Assembly (NCBI GenBank): GCA_029204225.1
Contig: CM055113.1
Location: forward strand, 23,084,405-23,148,404
Source: Diphasiastrum complanatum
Lineage: Eukaryota; Streptophyta; Lycopodiopsida; Lycopodiales; Lycopodiaceae
DNA: 64,000 nt
Direction of reading: 5' to 3'
The position numbers and the translations under genes were made by a program. Below are positions 33,421 through 44,914 of the stretch, piece by piece. Each line of letters begins with the position of its first letter. The first letter of the stretch is position 1. The notes beneath the pieces are model-generated. The model ran no database searches, was not told the origin of the DNA, and saw only the letters and a list, made by a program, of their open reading frames with translations.

Positions 33421-35717
33421 AATCCATATGTTGGGTTGTCTGGCAGATCATGACAAGCAACTTTTTGTTCATTCACTACGGGAGTGAGACAGTGAGTGAG
33501 GGAGTGAGTGAGACGCTGCGAGGGAGCACTGAGACTGAGACTAGTACAATTTCTTCTTTACACCACATATGCAGTACATAGTCATCGCCCAATTCGTCAA
33601 ACTCATATCATTTAGACTGTATCCAGCATCTGGGAATTGGAGGATGTGCATTATGGGTCCCCTTTTCTTCGGCATATCCTCCTTCCTTCTTATCCCTTTT
33701 AAAGTCTAGAGACTGGAATCTTTTGCCATAATCTATCCTTTGGACAGAGATTTCAGTACCTGAATTATTTTGCATGCTTACGGTATTCCAGCCTCCGGGA
33801 GTCCGGGGCCCAGGCTCCACCTTCTGCTTAGAAGATAAGAATCAAGAGCAAGATCTGTAATCTCAGATACTTTATTTGGTTGATAGAGTTGCTAGACTAG
33901 AGTAGATGAGATTGGAAGATGATTTTCGTGCATGTTTGAACAGTGACAGTGATGAGTCATGACATGTCCTGTGTATGTGTTTGCAGATCCATGAAATCAA
34001 GGACAAAGTTCGTGCAAGCACATGCTCTTTGCAAGTGGATTGAAAATGATAGTGTTGCAATTTGGCCATCACAGTTTCGGATTTTAGTGATGTCATGATT
34101 CTTTCAAGTCATCAACCAGAAGTGGGCAGCATAATAAGACAAGTAATCAGATGAACACAAAGAAGCATGGTCGTTGAAGAAGGAAGGTAAGGATTTCCTC
34201 TTCAATCTTGGGTGGATTGTTTGTTCTCATGTTGCAAAAGGCAAGTCCATGTGATCAAATTGTTAGAGAGCATACACTTTGAAATCCAAAGAAGATAGTG
34301 AGCACAATTGTTGTCATCATGCATGGTCCTATGTGCAAACTCATGAACATGCTTATAGTTTTTTTGACATTAATGGATGAAGACTTGCCCAATGCAAGGT
34401 CATGGTGAAATGACCCATTAATGTCCTTGTTTCTAAGACTCAACGTTTGTGGTTCATATAATATCAAAGACTCTACTCAAATCTCCATGTATTGTGCATT
34501 CTACTTTGCAATGTTTGCAAACAAACTCCAAAAACTCCATCATACAAATTTGATTTACCTCCCACAATTTGTTTGCACCAAACTCATCAATTATTGTTAC
34601 CTTGTGCGTGTTAGAGGACTTTATATTATATAAAAAAAAGAGCACACCAAAGTCTTTTAGGAGGACACAAGTTCTTCAAATTTGAATTCCACTTATGAAA
34701 GACGTGCAACTTTCATAAACAAGTGTTAAGCTATGTCTATGTTATAACCAAAATAAGATTGGGCACACCATGCAAGGAGGTTGGATGTGTCATACAAGTC
34801 ATTATATACATAACCTAACAATATCCCTAGCAATGATTCAACAATTCATCGGTGTGGAGAATGATGCCCCTCCAGCAAGAACTTGATGGTATGGACTAGC
34901 CACATCAATAAACATATGATAAACAACTTGCATAGATGCAAATGCAACACCTAGTCTCTGTTAGAGGGTATATTTGTCTCCCTCATGAAAGAGATTCTTT
35001 CAAAGAAAAAGATGGAAGTCGAAAAATAGAGGTAAGGATAGTCCAAATATGGCTCCACATGGTGCTTATAGATTGGTACAATAAGTGAATATCAATTTTC
35101 TCCTCATATATTCCATTAAGAGGGTATATTTGTCTCCCTTTTCTTATTAATGTTTAGTGCCAATTACAAAACCCAATAGGAACTTGCAAGCTTGGAAGCC
35201 ATGGTCCATATGACATGGCACATTCCATGGCCTAGAATTAATCCTCAAATTTTATCAGTGTATTTCGCACCACCATTGTAGTGATAGTGGTGGGCTCCAC
35301 AGAATGAAGAGACGTTGTTATCAATCAATATTACCATTAGATGGTTGCTGCACCATGACTGAGAAATTAATCATGATATGCTCATTCCCCAAGATCTAAC
35401 TCACACATGAACACTACTCTAACTCTACTTTTATAACTCCATATAAATGCAAATGTCACATTCATAACTATATCTAGAATTCAAATCTTGCCACTCTATG
35501 AAGATTTTTTACTTTTCAAAGCCTTCAAAAGCCTTGTTTTAGCTTGAATTTGAAACAAAGCTCCACTCCCCCTCCCTTGGGGCCCTACATTGGCATGAGG
35601 AGCATACTAGGAATTTGGGCCTTTTAGCTATAGGTGTGACATTTAACTCATGAACTTGGTTTATTATACTCAACGTAAATGGAACCTAATTTAGCTAGGA
35701 GTAATCTCATCTCCTCC

Positions 35718-36010
35718 CTAGCTTGCATTGGAATATCCACTGAGCTGATGAAGATTGTCGTTGTTGACTTCTCCATAGCCAATGCACTGGTCCGTGGTAG
35801 CTCGAATATACCTCATGACTCTTATGAGAGCCTTCCAATGGGTAATGCCAAGATTAGCCATAAATTGGCTGAGTGAGCTTACTACAAAAGATATGTCAGG
35901 TCTTGTATAGACCATTGCATACAGGAGGGATCCAAGTATCGAATCGATAAGGATACTCTCTCATCTGCTCCTCTTTCTGCTTGGACAAATTCTTGAGACG
36001 CACACAAATC
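35718..36010 (-). pseudogene. Ty1/copia reverse-transcriptase end, fragment
   Basis: Minus-strand translation gives ILGSLLYAMVYTRPDISFVV, then LSQFMANLGITHWKALIRVMRYIRATTDQCI, the conserved junction between copia RT and RNase H. A stop follows. Only ~100 residues are recognisable. The rest of the element is absent and the gypsy extra frame begins 170 bases to the right. Confidence 0.85.
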
Positions 36011-36177
36011 TCTGCTCGGTCTAGTAGGCGTGATTCTGTGCCGGATGGTTGGTGCTTTAGCTGCAACTACATGTCAATTTGTGGATCAAGTTCAGGGGAT
36101 AGAGGAGGTGAAGGGTTAGTTGTAGCAATTCTTTGAGATTTGGGAGAAAATTGGTGTTAGATGAATGGAAGGTGGGG

Positions 36178-36754
36178 TTATAAGCGGAGGAAGAAAAAAG
36201 ATGGTGTAGGGAGCCAGTACTGTGCCAAAGCCTTGTGGATTGGTTGGTGATTGAGCTCCTTGCCCTTGGGGTTAGCCTTGGAATGATGAGCCTTGATTAG
36301 CAGGTTGAGTCTGTTGGAATCCTGCTCCATCTCCACCATCTGATCCATCAAAGTGAGGCCCGAAGTCATGAAACTGGGCGTGCTCTGCATGGACGGAAGG
36401 CGTTGACTGAGCAGCTAACTTCAACCTTTCTTCTAGGGTGGCGATATGTTGGTTGAGGGCCTCAACGGAGGCAGTATAGGCTTTTTGCAGTTTGGAGTGT
36501 TGCTTCGTCGTGGCTTTTAACTTTTGTGCCAGCGCTTTATAGACCACCACTAGAATTGGGGTTCCCTCGAGAATAACTGGTGGTGCAAAATCATTGAAAT
36601 CTACCAATTCCAGCTGTTCCTTCATAGCGGAATGTGCTACTTGTGCATCTGCTACGGCCTCATCTCGTTCGATAGTAAGTTGTGTGATAGCAGTCTGATG
36701 GTGGGAGATCTTCATCTGGAGTTGGTTTTAGAGGTGTCTGAGCATTTGTTGTTG

Positions 36755-36798
<44 letters not shown>

Positions 36799-38295
36799 GT
36801 GTTTGAGCATTTGTTGTTGTTGTCGATTATAAGTAGTGAGGTTATGGATCTGCTGCTGCTGTTGCTTGCTTTCCTCCTCCAACCTTACTTTTTCTTTCTG
36901 AAAATCTGCCATAGAGACATCATCAAATTGTCTCATGGTATACTGGCCCCCTAAGGTTCCGAATAAGTTATATTGGAGCTCATTTACCAACCAAACCACT
37001 TTTTGGGCTATGAGGGGTAGTTGCTCCCAAGGGCCAATATCAGAAAATGTGCGAGTATAGTTGGGATATGGCATGGGATTAAATGGGAGAAAATCTGGAA
37101 TTGGCAGAGAGCTTGGATTTTGAGAAAAGACAGGGGGTGGTGATTGAGAGATGAGAGGGAATGTTGGTGGGGGTGATTGAATGCGTGTGGGAGATGTGTG
37201 ATCGGAGGAGTTGTGATGGTGGTGGGTCAAAGGAGTTGTGATGATGGTGGATGTAGTCTGTGCTAATAATTGCAAAGCAAAATCATCTACATTGACTGTA
37301 GAGTCAAGTAGGGTGGAAGATTGTATAGGTGAGGGCTTTGGTGGAATTGTGGAATCAAAGTCCATGTTGAGTGTGAATGAGGGGGTGGATGTGGTGGTAA
37401 ATGGTGGTGGTAGTGTGGTAGAAGGTAAGGAAACTGGAACTGTGGAAGCTGGCTAAGTGGACAGAATCATGCCTACTGTACCAGAACCTAAAGCTTCGAT
37501 ATCCAACGAACTATCTGCTATTGCTACGGCTTGTCTGCATACAGGCTCGGCTGATAGTTGTGGGGTGGCGCACTTCCTGGTGCTAGGATAAATGTCGTCT
37601 AGCTCTTTGATAGCCACGGCTGTTCGATTTCCGAGTTGCTTTGTGACCAACATGTGGAAGAGCTATCCACATTTGGTGGTGGCTTTTCTAGCTTTTAGTG
37701 CCCCACATAATTTCTCTTATACTTTCTCGGCCCACTTGTAGTTATGAGTGGGTTCATCCATGGTGAGGGCTAATGAAAATAGATCGCTAGGTGGAATACG
37801 ATCCATTTTCACAGTGTGGACCTCGACCATGGCCACCAGGATTTCTGATGCTGCCCGAAGCTTAGGATCTATGATGAGGCAAATAGTGATCCCGTCATTG
37901 GTTTGGGCAGTTATTTTTCTGTCATCCATCAAAAACTTGGTGAAATACTTGGCATCATAACTGGTACCCTTACCATGGATCGTCTCGCCCAGGTTAGGAA
38001 ATCCAATGCTTTGTATATGCTCTGGAGAGATGTTGATGATGGTAGAACTGCCGCCCTTAGACATGATCCGAAAGGTCTGGAACTTGTCTAAATAAGCTGA
38101 GTAGGCAACTTGGATCAAACTCTCGCTCTGTTGATTGGTGAAGAATGTTAGATCAAAGCAAAGGTTGGTAAGAATATCCTTGGTGAGGATGAGTTGTTCA
38201 ACATAACTCTTGATGGAAATCATGAAGATGTCACATGAATAAGGCTTAGGGGCCTTATGACGATGAAGTGAGAGGGATGAGTCGCGAGAGGCCAT
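36178..38295 (-). pseudogene. Extra ~700-codon reading frame downstream of gypsy pol
   Basis: On the same strand as the gypsy element and after its integrase, a frame starts at the ATG at 38295 (MASRDSSLSLHRHKAPKPYS). It runs with few breaks (stops near 37717, 37450 and 36715) to 36178. Order: an N-terminal ~190-residue globular-looking part (SGHIQSIGFPNLGETIHG-like, IDPKLRAASEILVAMVEV), a Pro/Thr/Ser-rich middle (37365-37100), GPWEQLPLIAQKVVWLVNEL, a Gln-rich coiled-coil region (36880-36830), a (TA)n insert read as YIYIYIY, a second coiled coil (36710-36430) and a Gly/Gln-rich tail. I recognise no named domain. It resembles the extra ORFs of some plant Ty3/gypsy lineages in position only; a gag of another element is an alternative. 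Confidence 0.5.
36754..36797 (+). repeat. (TA)n microsatellite within reading frame
   Basis: About 42 bases of TA, flanked by near-identical copies of 'ggtgt(c/t)tgagcatttgttgttgtt' (36731-36754 and 36797-36821), so the tract sits between a short direct duplication. Confidence 0.93.
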
Positions 38296-38393
38296 GGTAG
38301 CAGTGATTCTAGATTGTTTCGGGAAATTTTAAAAAATTTCAGCATGAACTCAGGAGCAAAAATCTAGAATGAACTCGTAGAGGGAATGGTTGA

Positions 38394-38412
38394 GGCCTAT
38401 ATATAGACTTTT
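38394..38412 (-). promoter_or_regulatory. TATA box upstream of the extra frame
   Basis: Minus-strand GTCTATATATAGGC about 100 bases before the ATG at 38295. This is a strong plant TATA match at a plausible distance, and the intervening sequence is leader-like. It may belong to an LTR or be a private promoter for the extra frame. Confidence 0.5.
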
Positions 38413-38916
38413 TTGGATAGGAAATTGCAACTGCTCCCAAAAATGGTCCTCAGTGCCCACAATTTCCTAGTGAGGTGCACGAATTTTGAGGCACTGTTCT
38501 GAGGGCCGACGAATTCTTAAAAGTGATTTTTTTTTTGCAAAATGAGAAAAATGGCTGACAGTACAAAATCTGGTCTGATCAGAATTTGCAAACATGATAG
38601 AAAAATCATGGAGATGATTTTAAGACTCAACAAATTCTGTCAGGGAGGATCTGATGCAAAAAACTGATTTTTTTTTATTTTTGGAATTCGTGGAGGTAAA
38701 AAATGAATCATGCATACTAAAAAAGTGGTTGGACAAATTCTAGCTAAGGTGGTTTTGAGACAAATGTTCTGAAAAGAATGATTCTTGTGGTTTTCACAGA
38801 AAAAAACTGATTGTATGTCTGATCTGATGATATCTTGATGAGTCTGAAACAACAAGACAGAATAAAAAATTGTGGAAATGGCAAGCTGATAGTAAACAAA
38901 ATTAAGGAAGAAAAAT
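38413..38916. other. Spacer between gypsy pol and the extra frame
   Basis: AT-rich, no recognisable coding region. It contains A/T runs and no clear LTR termini or primer-binding site, although an LTR fragment cannot be excluded. Confidence 0.45.
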
Positions 38917-41900
38917 TTAGAAATACATATCAAGATAAAAATAGGGCTCATTGTACTTTCTCAGTCTGCTCCCATTGACCACAGTGTCTAAAAGATCGCC
39001 TTGTAGGGTTTGGAGTTGGACATATCCGGAGGCAAATATCTTTTCAATGACATAAACTCCTTGGCCAGAAAATTTAAGGTTTCCTTTGAATGCTTTGGCT
39101 TGGTATAACAGGACCTTATCTCCGACCTGGAACTCTTTGAGTTTTAAGGATCGATCATGCCATGTCTTTTGTCGACATTTGTGGACTAGTTGAGCATGGA
39201 TGCTGATCCGATGTGTTTCACACAGTTGTTCTAGATGAAATAATCTATTTGCTTGGATCTGTCGATTATCTAGCTCAAGATTATAGGCTACTCGAAGGTA
39301 TGGGATATGGAATTCTACAGGCATAACGGCATCTTGGCCATATACTAGCTGGAAAGGGGTTACGTCTGTGGCTCGCTTCGAAGTAGTGAGGTAGGCCTAT
39401 AGAGCAGCATGAAGTTCTAGTTCCCAATCGGATCGGCTGGACTCGACAGTTTTGGTGAGAACACCACATAAGATTTTGTTGGTGGATTCCGCTTGGCCAT
39501 TGTAGCATGGAGAATACGGAGAACTTTTGCGATGTACCATAAAAAATTTGGAAAGGAGGTCTGCTATGACAAAGTTAAGAAAATGTGTACCCCTATCACT
39601 GATAAGTTCTAGAGGACATCTGAAACAAATGATAACTTTGTTCATAGAGAAATTTTGCGGTAGAACGAGCATCAGCATTGCGAACAGCTCTTGATTCAGC
39701 CCATTTGTCACAATAGTCCATAGCTACTACGATATAGCGGGATTGAGCGTGTCTAGCAACGGGACTAATGGGTCCAACATAATCAATTTTTCATTTATGG
39801 AAAGCTTGATGAGTTGTGACAGGGTGCAAAGGCATGTAATCGGTCTTTTGAAATCGTGTGGTTATTTGACAAACATCACAAGCCTTAGTGTAGGTGTGCA
39901 TATCCTTGAAGAGAGTTGGCCACCAAAATCTGGCCAAGAGGATTTTCTTAGGAATCATTTCGGAAGAGAAATGGCCTGCTCCAACAACTTCATGAGTGAG
40001 GGAGATGACAGAGGGTATTTCACCTTTAGTAAGACAACGTGGGATAATTCCATCTAACCCTTGTTTGTAAAATTGGTCTGCAATGAACGTATAAGGTCTG
40101 GTTTTGAGGACCAACGCACGTTGTTCAACTTTAGATAAGGATGGACCCATCTGCACTGAAGTTAAATATTCTGTGATTTCCTTGGCCCAAACGGGTGTAA
40201 AGTCAACCTGAAATAAGATGGCATCGGGTAAATCATCGTTGATGCCTTGATCTGGGGTGGGTAGGTTAGGGATTTGAGATAGACAGTCTGCTAAAAAATG
40301 TTGAACTCTCTTTTGAACCATGAACCTAAACTCAAATTCTCACAGTAATAGGATCCCTTGAGTGATATGACCAGTCGTGCAAGTCTTATTGATGAGATAT
40401 AAGAGTGCTTGATGATCAGTGAAGAAGGCAAAAAATTTTCCCAGAAGATAATGGCGAAACTTCTGAACCACATATACCATTGCCAAAGCTTTATGCTCGG
40501 TAGTGGTATAATTGACTTCAGCAGGTATCAATTGTCTACTGAAAAATTGGATCGGACAATCTGTTTTGAATTCTCCCGGTTGGGTGAGCACTACTCCAAT
40601 GGCATACTTGGATGCATCAGTATGCACATGGAATTCTTTGGAGTAATCAAGACCCCGAAGGATAGGTGCATTGATAAGGGCTTCTTTGAGTTGATTGAAT
40701 ACAACGTGTTGTTCATCAGTCCATTTGGGGGCAACAACTACTTTGTAGATTAATCGTACTTTATTAGCAAAGTTGAAAATAAAGCATTGATAGTAGTTGG
40801 CGTGGCCAAGGAAAGCATACACTTTGCGAATGGTACGTGGTTCCGGTAGATTTTGAATGATGAGAATTTTTTTTGGGTCAGTTGCGATGCCATTTTTTGA
40901 AATGATGTGGCCTAACACATTATCATGTGCTACTCAGATCTGGCATTTTTCAGGTTTCAGGGAGATGCCGAATCATTCAAGCACAGATAGATGTCATGAT
41001 TCTTCTGAATGTGCATCTAAATCATCCAAGTAAACTTCTAGGGTGTCGCCCATCTGCTGAGAAAAGACGGCTTGCATAACACGTTGGAAGGTGCTAGGGA
41101 CATTACAGATTCCAAAGGGCATGACTTTCTAATAGAAGGTTTCCCATTCTGTGGCAAAAGCGGATTTATGTTGATCTTCTTCAGCAATTTGGATCATATT
41201 ATATCCGCTAAAGCCATCTAAGAAGGAGTAAGCCTCATCTCCGTTATCAGTCAGGGCAGTATAGATACAATCATCTTGATGTTGAGCACAAGAATCGGCA
41301 TTCACACAATCAATGGTAGCTAAACTGTGGCTCCAGTTTATGATATCAGTGGATTCAACATAATGACCTTCTTTGTGGGTGGAATGGTATGGCTCAAACA
41401 CTGAATTAGTAGTAGAAGATCCCTCATCGTGAAACCGTGCGGATTTGAGTTTGCCAGATGAATCGATGGTGACAGAGCTGTCTCTATCCCCAAAGGTGAC
41501 TCGGCCTTTGCTCCAGTCATGACTCTTGCATTAGTGAGCCATGGGCGACCAAGTAGTAGCTCATAGGAATAGGCATTTCTAGGAAGATCGAGTACGATTA
41601 GGTTTATAGAAAATTTCAGACCTCCTAGTTTGATGAGCACTTTTGGAAGGAAACCAATAGGTTGGATCACACTTTGATCAGCCATTCTACACCATCCAGT
41701 ACAACTATCCTACACCATCCAGTGCAGCTATCCTACACCATCCAGTACAGCTAGGACTTCGCGGGATTGGCGATGGGTTGCTGGAATCTTGATGTTGCCC
41801 CGTTCATTGAGTGGATTTGTCATATGTAATGGCATTTCGGGCAATTTGTCAAGGGTGGTGGTGTCAGTGGCTTGGATTTGTTGTTTCCATTTTCCCACAT

Positions 41901-42741
41901 ACCTCTAGAGAACATGGAAAGGGAGAGTCACATTGGCTTGCAATAAATCCCCCCAGACTTTAGTGCCTTCAAGTTTGGTTTCAAAAGGCTTGTGAGGTAC
42001 TTTTTGGGAGGTGGAAGAATGTTGATCTACATTGCAAATTTGTTGTCGATACTGGTGATGCAGCCTAATTAATTCAGATGGGTGAGGATAGACAATAGGT
42101 GTCAAATCTTCACTAGGAGGGACATTAAGTTGTTGGGGTTGGCTGGTGGGTGCAAGTGTAGGGGCTTGGCATTGGGTTTGTGCACGAGTAAAGACCCATG
42201 CTAGATGAGTTTCGACTGGCAATGTTTCTACTTACACGGAACAGACATGAGCAGCTGGTTTAGATCGAGATGGACAGTCCTTCACGTGGTGTTCAATCCC
42301 ACAATTTTCACAAGCTGGAGGAAAGCAAAGTTTATTGGGGGCAGCGAATACTAGGGTGTTTACCTGCGCAGATAAAACATCCTCGTATTGCTGGAAGTTG
42401 ATGCGTGGCAAACACAGCTTGGTTAGGATCATGGGTCAACCGCTTGAGCATTAGGATCATATGTATACTAAACAACAGTCTCAGTGGTGTACCTCGGTTG
42501 AGTAGTGTCTTCCACATAATATGTTGTTGGATCGATGGTATTGGGATCAAGATAGTGGACAACTTGTTGTGGAGCGGGTTGGTTGATGACAAACTATTGA
42601 TGTGGTTGGTACTGATTTGGTGCAGCTGGTCGTGGTTGGGATACCCTTGGTCATGGAATGGACTGTTGTGGAGGGTAGGGGCGGTATACTCGATACATGG
42701 GTCTGGGTGCTAACGGAAAATGATTTCGTAGTTGAGGGCAC
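38917..42741 (-). pseudogene. Ty3/gypsy gag-pol polyprotein, decayed
   Basis: Minus-strand domains in gypsy order. Gag with two zinc knuckles of form CX2CX3HX4C (CFICAGKHPSIRC at about 42360 and CENCGIEHHVKDC at about 42285). Protease region with LLGRPWLTNA (41530). RT with SFLDGFSGYNMIQIAEED, MPFGICNVPSTFQR and the catalytic YLDD (about 41030), then HIISKNGIATDPKKI and FLGHANYY. RNase H with HVHTDASKYAIGVVL and TTTEHKALAM. Integrase with the H..H..C..C zinc site (HEVVGAGHF...CDVCQ), DRGTHF and PYSPCYNGQAES, then a GPY-like end (VGDKVLLYQAKAFKG). No chromodomain is seen. Many stops and frameshifts. A 23-bp triplication sits at 41687-41752. The gag 5' end is cut by the copia LTR at 42763. Confidence 0.92.
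41687..41752 (+). repeat. 23-bp tandem triplication
   Basis: Three adjacent copies of a 23-base unit starting ctacaccatccagt, the third partial, within the gypsy protease-adjacent region. The unit is not a multiple of three, so it disrupts the frame. Confidence 0.92.
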
Positions 42742-42762
42742 TCATTAGCAGTGTGATGTTGT

Positions 42763-43488
42763 TGTGAAGTTTTTAGCATGTGTGAACTTCACCACACACC
42801 TTACAAGATCTTTATGAGGTGTTGTGATTGCACAAGAATGATCAATGAACAAATTACTTGAAATATCCAAGGTAAGAGCACAATGGCATACAACAAACTG
42901 AAAAAACTAACTCCTTAATATGAGAGATAGATATCGAAAATATTCTGAGTGCTCACTATGAGAAAACAGCCTGTTCTTGGGTAGAGAAAGAAAATCAACA
43001 CCAAAAACTCAAGTAGAGAGAGAATGAGCCAAAATCACCAGGATCTCAATATTCACAATATGGCAAAACAAGCCAAAGTTTCCCTACATCAAAGAGGCTT
43101 GAATTCCTATAGTGGAGTTGCATGGAAAGTCCACTTCATTTAGTTAACTCAACTATGATAGATCCACATGTAAAACTGCATGCATGGATATTGCATGTAC
43201 TGCATGTCAACTCTCAAAATTACCTAGACATGTGTAGATCATGTAGCTTGGTTTGCATGTTGCATGCACTGATTTCATGTTGCTTGCATGCACTCTGAAT
43301 GAATATGCATGTTATCTAAACTTTTTCATGACATCATAAATGAACCTACCTAACTCAAATTCAACCTATTCTAAGAAGGTTATGTTCTCAATTCACATAC
43401 CTCTATGTACAATAAAATATACAAAAGAAATAAGGTGAGCATAGCCCCCAAAGTCAAGATAGGAAGATATTTTTTACCATTCTTCACA
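42763..43488 (-). repeat. 3' LTR of a minus-strand copia
   Basis: On the minus strand it begins TGTGAAGAATGG at 43488, directly after a polypurine tract (AAGGAGGAG, 43489-43498), and ends ...CATGCTAAAAACTTCACA at 42763: 726 bp, TG...CA. It contains the paired GGGTAGAGA(A/G)AGAA motif (42978 and 43011) found in the 7-12 kb LTRs. Its left end is inserted into the gypsy gag. Confidence 0.8.
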
Positions 43489-43499
43489 CTCCTCCTTAA

Positions 43500-43841
43500 A
43501 ATGTATCCACCTATTCAACATAGACTTTGAGATTAAGCCAAGATTAGACCTCATCTTGACAAATATATTCTTGAGCAATGGCTTGGTGAGAATATCTGCA
43601 ACACAATTTGAAGATCCAAATGCTCCAATGAGATCTCTCTCCCAATAACTTTTTCTCTTACAAAATGATGAGCTACCTTAATGTGTTTGCTCCTTGCATG
43701 GAACACAGGATTGTTTGCAAGGGCCTGAGCCGAGATGTTATCATTCTTGATAATTGGAACAACTCGAGTTCTAGTGAGATGGTGACACTTGTCACAAAAG
43801 TTAAGAATTGCTATTTTGCTAGTATGCATCCAAATCCACAT
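43500..43841 (-). pseudogene. Ty1/copia RNase H, C-terminal fragment
   Basis: Minus-strand text IIKNDNISAQALANNPVFHARSKHIKVAHHFVREKV is the copia RNase H end, followed after frameshifts by IFSPSHCSR-like text corresponding to DIFTKPL. It lies directly before the polypurine tract and LTR. Only ~90 residues remain; the upstream part is replaced by the LTR-like block at 43842. Confidence 0.85.
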
Positions 43842-44440
43842 CTCAATGCCAAGTTTGGCCCAATCATGTTAAGAGGTGTAGATCATGAGACCAATCATAT
43901 TAAGAGGTGTAGATTATTTGGTCTAATCATGTTAAGAGGTGCAAATCACTTGGTCAATCACATTTAGAGATGCAAATCTTGTGGTCCCCCCCCAATCATG
44001 GAGAGTGGTGCAAATCTTGAGGTCCAATCATTATGAGAGGTGGTATCCATGGGGTACAATCATTTTAGAGGATGCGATTTGCAAGAACTTGAGTCACTAT
44101 TATATGGAAGTGAACTCTCTATGTACATACAACTTTTTTGAGAGATAATGCAATTTTTTACTTGAATCCACTTTGGTCTATTCTCTCTATACCCGAGAGC
44201 AAGGTGCTTGGTTTTGAGTCTCATAGTGAATTTTACTTAGTTTTTTCATGTGGACGTAAGAAAATTGCTTGTCTTTGGATGGACATAACTTTTTGTGTGG
44301 TTGAGCTCTTGTCTTGATTCACAGTGCATTAGATAGCTCTTCCAAATCCAAGTTGATCTAGCATAGATGGATCTTGTGCAAACTCACATGCATGGAGGTC
44401 ATGGTAGATGTTTGTAAGGTCCTCAAATCTCACTTTTTAA
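43842..44440 (-). repeat. LTR-like block with minisatellite (inverted relative of 12641-13270)
   Basis: Contains ~30-base units 'aatcatgttaagaggtgtagat' and variants at 43855-44070, then a 'ttctctctatacccgag' motif at 44181-44196, then text matching the start of the 12.6 kb block. Order and orientation are inverted relative to that block. The termini are not defined. Confidence 0.6.
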
Positions 44441-44449
44441 CACAGATTG

Positions 44450-44910
44450 GGCTAGAGATGTTGATAGGAGAAAGTTGACATTAGGATATGTCTTTGTATT
44501 CAACAAAGGTCGTGCCTCTTGGAACAACAAGAAGCTGAATTCGACTACCGTTTATCTTCAATAGAGGCCAAATACATTGTCACCACACATGCTGCAAAAG
44601 AACCTATCTGGCTAAGGCATATTTTGTCGGACATCAATCTTATTCATTTACAAGCAACTTCCATCTTTTGCAACAATCAGAGTACAATTAATTTATCTGT
44701 TAGTCCCAGGTATCATTCCCGAAGCAAGCACATTGAGATAAAATATCATTTTGTCCAAGACACATTACTCGAAAGGGAGATCATTATAATATTTTGAAGA
44801 ATAGAGTTCATGACAACGGATATATTTACTAGTGTTATCATTTGACCTCATTCTAAGTTTAGCAATATGCTCAACTCAACACCTTGATTTTTATGAGTTC
44901 ACATTAAGGG
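44450..44910 (+). pseudogene. Ty1/copia RNase H fragment, + strand
   Basis: The frame at 44519-44797 contains LSSIEAKYIVTTHAAKEPIWLRHIL, FCNNQSTINLS and SRSKHIEIKYHFVQDTL. This is the copia RNase H end, of a different family from that at 1-478. It degrades after 44797. A polypurine tract (aagggggag) follows at 44906-44914 and should precede the LTR. Confidence 0.87.
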
Positions 44911-44914
44911 GGAG

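Larger units (their letters stand above)
31169..35715. other. No supported gene
   Basis: About 4.5 kb with only short open frames lacking recognisable motifs. It contains tandem duplications at 32540-32690 and 33295-33420 and a 'gagtgag' simple-sequence patch at 33480-33535. Relics too diverged to recognise by eye may be present. Confidence 0.5.

Noticed and set aside
37238-37456. Plus-strand Val/Gly-rich frame
   Set aside because: Antisense of the Pro/Thr-rich middle of the minus-strand extra frame.
42405-42713. Plus-strand Trp-rich frame
   Set aside because: Antisense of the gypsy gag with its zinc knuckles.
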